In this document: positions 18,539 through 21,111 of the stretch, one piece after another
Position numbering within the stretch: position 1 is the first letter of the stretch
How the letters are laid out: each line of letters opens with the position of its first letter
DNA from: a virus
Direction: 5' to 3' (one strand)
Length of the DNA stretch: 21,111 nt
IMG/VR virus record: IMGVR_UViG_3300032309_000526
Coordinates: 1-21,111 of that record
Made by a program: the position numbers and the translations under genes
The notes under the pieces: model-generated
Told to the model about the DNA's origin: nothing
Database searches by the model: none
The model's input: the letters and a program-made list of their open reading frames with translations, nothing else

Positions 18539-21110
18539 ATGAGCCTACATAAGTTTGCCGACATGGTAGCCAAGCAAGGCCGTGGCGATGACTCCTTACT
18601 GATTCACATGACGCCGGACGAAGTCCAGCGTTTACAGCAGTTTGCCGAGGCAAACGGCCGCTCGTTGACCATTAACCCAGATACGGGTTTACCCGAAGCT
18701 GGCATGTTGTCTGACTTGTTTAAGACTATTGCCCCTATTGCGCTTGGTGCTTTCTTAGGTCCTGCTGGTGCGGCTATTGGTGGCGGGTTCATGTCAGCAG
18801 GCATGGCTGGTTTGACTGTAGGCGGTTTGACCACTTTAGCTACAGGCAGTCTTTCTCGCGGTTTGATGGCCGGTATGGGGGCATATGGCGGCGCTGGACT
18901 GGCTGATACTCTAATGGGTGCAGGCACAGGCGGTTTAGCAGCGGCAGACATTGGCGCACAACAATTGGCTGGTAGTTTTCCCACACTAGCAGAAGGCGCA
19001 ACGCAGGAACAGATTGCCAAATACGCTACAGATGTAGGCGCACTTCGTGATGCCGCCGTATCAAAAGCTGGCGAAGCTGGGTTAATGTCTAAAGCTTCAG
19101 CAGGTCTTGGGGCTATTGCCGACAATCCTGCGGCTTACGGCAAAGATTTATTTAAGTACGGTGCGGCAGCCGCTTCGCCAATCATGGCAGGGCAGATGGT
19201 ACAAACAACCACAAAGATGCCGGAGAACACCAACCCTGCATACATCCGTCAGAAGTTGTACGACCCTTACACTCAGACTTACAAATCTTTGGCTCCAGTT
19301 AAAGCCAGCGAGTTTGGCAGCCGCAACTTCTCTGACGCTTACACAAACCCACAGACAGGGGAGATGGCTACGTTGCAACCCCGCGCTCCTTACGGTATGG
19401 CTACTGGCGGTATTGTGGCTTTGGCTGGTGGCGGAGGTGTCCAGCATTTTGCTATTGGTGACCTTGTTAAAGCAGATCTTGAAAAAGCATATGCGGCAAA
19501 TGATGTTGCAAAAATTAACGAGATTGCCCGTACAAATAAAATTACTGCTGGTGATATTAGCGACACATACAAAGGTTTTGACACTTCAGGCATTCAAGGG
19601 TTGCAGTTATACACACCCCCCACCGCACCTGCAGCCCCTGCGTACAATCAATTTACCGACGAACAGATTGGTAAGTACTTAACCGACAACCCCAACGCAA
19701 ATATTCAAACGGCGATTAAAGACACCAACGCTGATCCTACTGCGGTTAACAGATACATTGCCAGTTTAGCTAGTGGATTTAAAGGTTCTACTGACACAAC
19801 CGGCGGCTCCGGCACGCTTGGTATTTATAACAAGATGGCTACGATGGGTATAGACCCCACTGAGCTCTATGCTGCGTCTAAAGCAAACGACCCCAACTAT
19901 GGCGGTTGGGATGAATCAATGATCCGAAAGGGTTACTACCTAGACCAACGTGCGCTCGCGTTATCTGACAAAATAGCGAAAGACAAAATAGCCGCAGACC
20001 CCAAACTTGGTTATGACAAGCAGTGGGTTAAGTTCATGGACGACAACAAGTACACCATTAACGACATGGCGCAAGCGTTTGGCATATCCAAAAATGAAGT
20101 ACAAAAACGCTACGATGCGGCTAAAAAAGCAATGGGTACAGGCACAGGCACAGGCACAGGTACACCTACACTGCCAACAAGCCCTACAACCTACAGACCG
20201 CCCACGACACTAAATCCGTACAGCAATCCTGACACTCCCGGCGATCTAACAATCAATCCGGATAAGTCCGTTACTGTAACGCCTAACATTCCCGGCCGCC
20301 CATACGGTGGTTTTACAGGCTTGCAGCAAGTTAAAGATGCCTATGTCACTGGCGGTGGAAGCCTTGGTTACACATCTAGAGCGCCGAAGACAATCGAGGA
20401 ATTTAACGAACTGTACAACAAGCAGACTGGCGATTCGTTGGCAGCGTACGATTACCTCATGGGTAAGGGCGGCAGTAAGTACCCTGTTCAAAGCAAAGCG
20501 GGGAGTACAGGCATCATGCGCCCTTATTTCTCTGAAGGCATGCGTTACAAGCCCAAGTTTCTGACCTCAGGTACGGATGGCACAGTTTCTTCCGGTACAA
20601 CTAACCCCAATACTGCTAAAGCAGGTACAACATCGTTGCCACAGTCAATCAACGTTAAAGGTCCAAACGGGGTTGTATTAACTGCGCTCCTTGGAGCAGA
20701 TGGTACGTACCGTACAACTGATGGCGTTGCATACAATGAAAAAGGCGAAATAAAGTATGCTGCTCAAGATGCCCAATTAGATGCTTCTAGTACCGGTGGT
20801 GCAGCCGCTGGAGGTTTGCAACAAAGTTATGCCATGGGCGGCTACGCCGTAGGCGGCGGTCTAGGCTCCTTGGGTTCTTACTCAGACGGTGGTCGCTTGC
20901 TCAAAGGCCCCGGAGACGGCGTGTCTGACAGCATCCCTGCAACGATTGGCCAAAAGCAACAACCCGCACGACTTGCCGATGGTGAGTTTGTAATACCTGC
21001 ACGTATCGTGTCTGAGTTGGGTAACGGCTCTACAGACGCAGGCGCTAAGAAGCTTTATGCCATGATGGATCGTGTGCAAAAAGCACGCGGCAAGACCACA
21101 GGCAAAAACA
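18539..21110 (+). CDS. Large virion-associated protein, 3' end off window
   Basis: The frame is open for 857 codons from ATG 18539 (GAGAGG about 6 bases upstream) to the right edge with no stop; I translated it in full by hand. Residues about 64-130 are Gly/Ala-rich and hydrophobic and could be membrane-interacting. A Met-Ala-Thr-Gly-Gly-Ile segment lies at 287-292. The middle is helical and polar, with a Gly-Thr repeat near 533-542. The end has Gly-Asp-Gly-Val-Ser-Asp-Ser-Ile-Pro and Leu-Ala-Asp-Gly-Glu-Phe-Val-Ile-Pro, then Gly-Asn-Gly-Ser-Thr-Asp-Ala-Gly-Ala. I recall this ending near the C-terminus of large phage proteins, so little is missing. An internal virion or ejection-type role is inferred. 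Confidence 0.88.
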   Translation, partial: MSLHKFADMVAKQGRGDDSLLIHMTPDEVQRLQQFAEANGRSLTINPDTGLPEAGMLSDLFKTIAPIALGAFLGPAGAAIGGGFMSAGMAGLTVGGLTTLATGSLSRGLMAGMGAYGGAGLADTLMGAGTGGLAAADIGAQQLAGSFPTLAEGATQEQIAKYATDVGALRDAAVSKAGEAGLMSKASAGLGAIADNPAAYGKDLFKYGAAAASPIMAGQMVQTTTKMPENTNPAYIRQKLYDPYTQTYKSLAPVKASEFGSRNFSDAYTNPQTGEMATLQPRAPYGMATGGIVALAGGGGVQHFAIGDLVKADLEKAYAANDVAKINEIARTNKITAGDISDTYKGFDTSGIQGLQLYTPPTAPAAPAYNQFTDEQIGKYLTDNPNANIQTAIKDTNADPTAVNRYIASLASGFKGSTDTTGGSGTLGIYNKMATMGIDPTELYAASKANDPNYGGWDESMIRKGYYLDQRALALSDKIAKDKIAADPKLGYDKQWVKFMDDNKYTINDMAQAFGISKNEVQKRYDAAKKAMGTGTGTGTGTPTLPTSPTTYRPPTTLNPYSNPDTPGDLTINPDKSVTVTPNIPGRPYGGFTGLQQVKDAYVTGGGSLGYTSRAPKTIEEFNELYNKQTGDSLAAYDYLMGKGGSKYPVQSKAGSTGIMRPYFSEGMRYKPKFLTSGTDGTVSSGTTNPNTAKAGTTSLPQSINVKGPNGVVLTALLGADGTYRTTDGVAYNEKGEIKYAAQDAQLDASSTGGAAAGGLQQSYAMGGYAVGGGLGSLGSYSDGGRLLKGPGDGVSDSIPATIGQKQQPARLADGEFVIPARIVSELGNGSTDAGAKKLYAMMDRVQKARGKTTGKN
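20135..20164 (+). repeat. Five GGYACA hexamers
   Basis: Five head-to-tail copies of GGTACA or GGCACA stand inside the large gene at the right edge and encode a short Gly-Thr repeat. The tract separates a helical part from a proline-rich part (Pro-Thr-Leu-Pro-Thr and onward). It looks like a flexible linker and may vary in length between relatives by slippage. Confidence 0.85.
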
Positions 21111-21111
21111 A

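Noticed and set aside
18604-19125. Antisense frame of 173 codons
   Set aside because: It lies wholly inside the 857-codon open frame on the plus strand, with no ribosome site and alanine/proline-rich shadow composition.
19107-19682. Plus-strand frame of 191 codons
   Set aside because: An out-of-frame shadow of the large edge gene; the sequence is Leu/Thr/Arg-rich without fold-like pattern.

Overview
The window is a stretch of a tailed-phage genome (Caudoviricetes), or of a prophage. Every supported gene reads left to right. Genes are packed end to end with ATGA or TAATG overlaps or with short gaps that carry AGGAG-type ribosome binding sites. The products are dominated by virion proteins plus a lysis cassette. 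P22/T7-type connector and nozzle proteins are present and no contractile-tail genes are seen, which points to a short-tailed (podovirus-like) phage. Many of the small proteins resemble those of uncultured aquatic phages. The base composition is near balanced, and the host cannot be named from sequence alone. No tRNA, integrase, terminase, portal, capsid or replication gene was seen; these would lie outside the window.

Layout. 2-322: the 3' end of a beta-rich virion protein. 315-1706: small basic proteins and one small membrane protein. 1703-4160: head-to-tail connector region, with a P22 gp4-like protein, a zinc ribbon, two more small basic proteins and an SU10-type adaptor. 4187-10112: a block of appendage or fibre-type genes, including a 503-residue collagen-like glycine-rich protein, interrupted by a small zinc ribbon and a cysteine-free glutaredoxin-like protein. 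10114-11429: a DUF6065-like gene coupled to a 2-oxoglutarate/Fe(II) oxygenase gene. 11436-13222: lysis cassette (exported protein, coiled-coil protein, two membrane proteins, GH24 endolysin). 13231-18477: gp10-like tail nozzle, a short coiled-coil protein that could be the tail needle or plug, and two beta-rich structural proteins. 18539 to the right edge: one reading frame open for 857 codons with no stop inside the window, probably an internal virion or ejection-type protein and nearly complete at its C-terminus.

How the genes fit together. The connector, adaptor, nozzle and needle-like proteins would close the head and form the short tail. The fibre-type proteins would recognise the host, and the cassette would release progeny. 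The most interesting hypothesis is that the phage oxygenase, whose fold class includes prolyl 4-hydroxylases, modifies the collagen-like protein encoded two genes upstream. That protein carries about 19 Gly-x-Pro-Gly units with proline in the Y position of the triplet, where collagen prolyl 4-hydroxylases act. Other points of interest are a short Gly-x-Ala-Thr-Lys-Gly motif shared by three small basic proteins, a family that appears split into two overlapping genes, and beta-rich modules apparently inserted into otherwise conserved connector, nozzle and fibre proteins. Family names are from memory of sequence patterns; no search was run.
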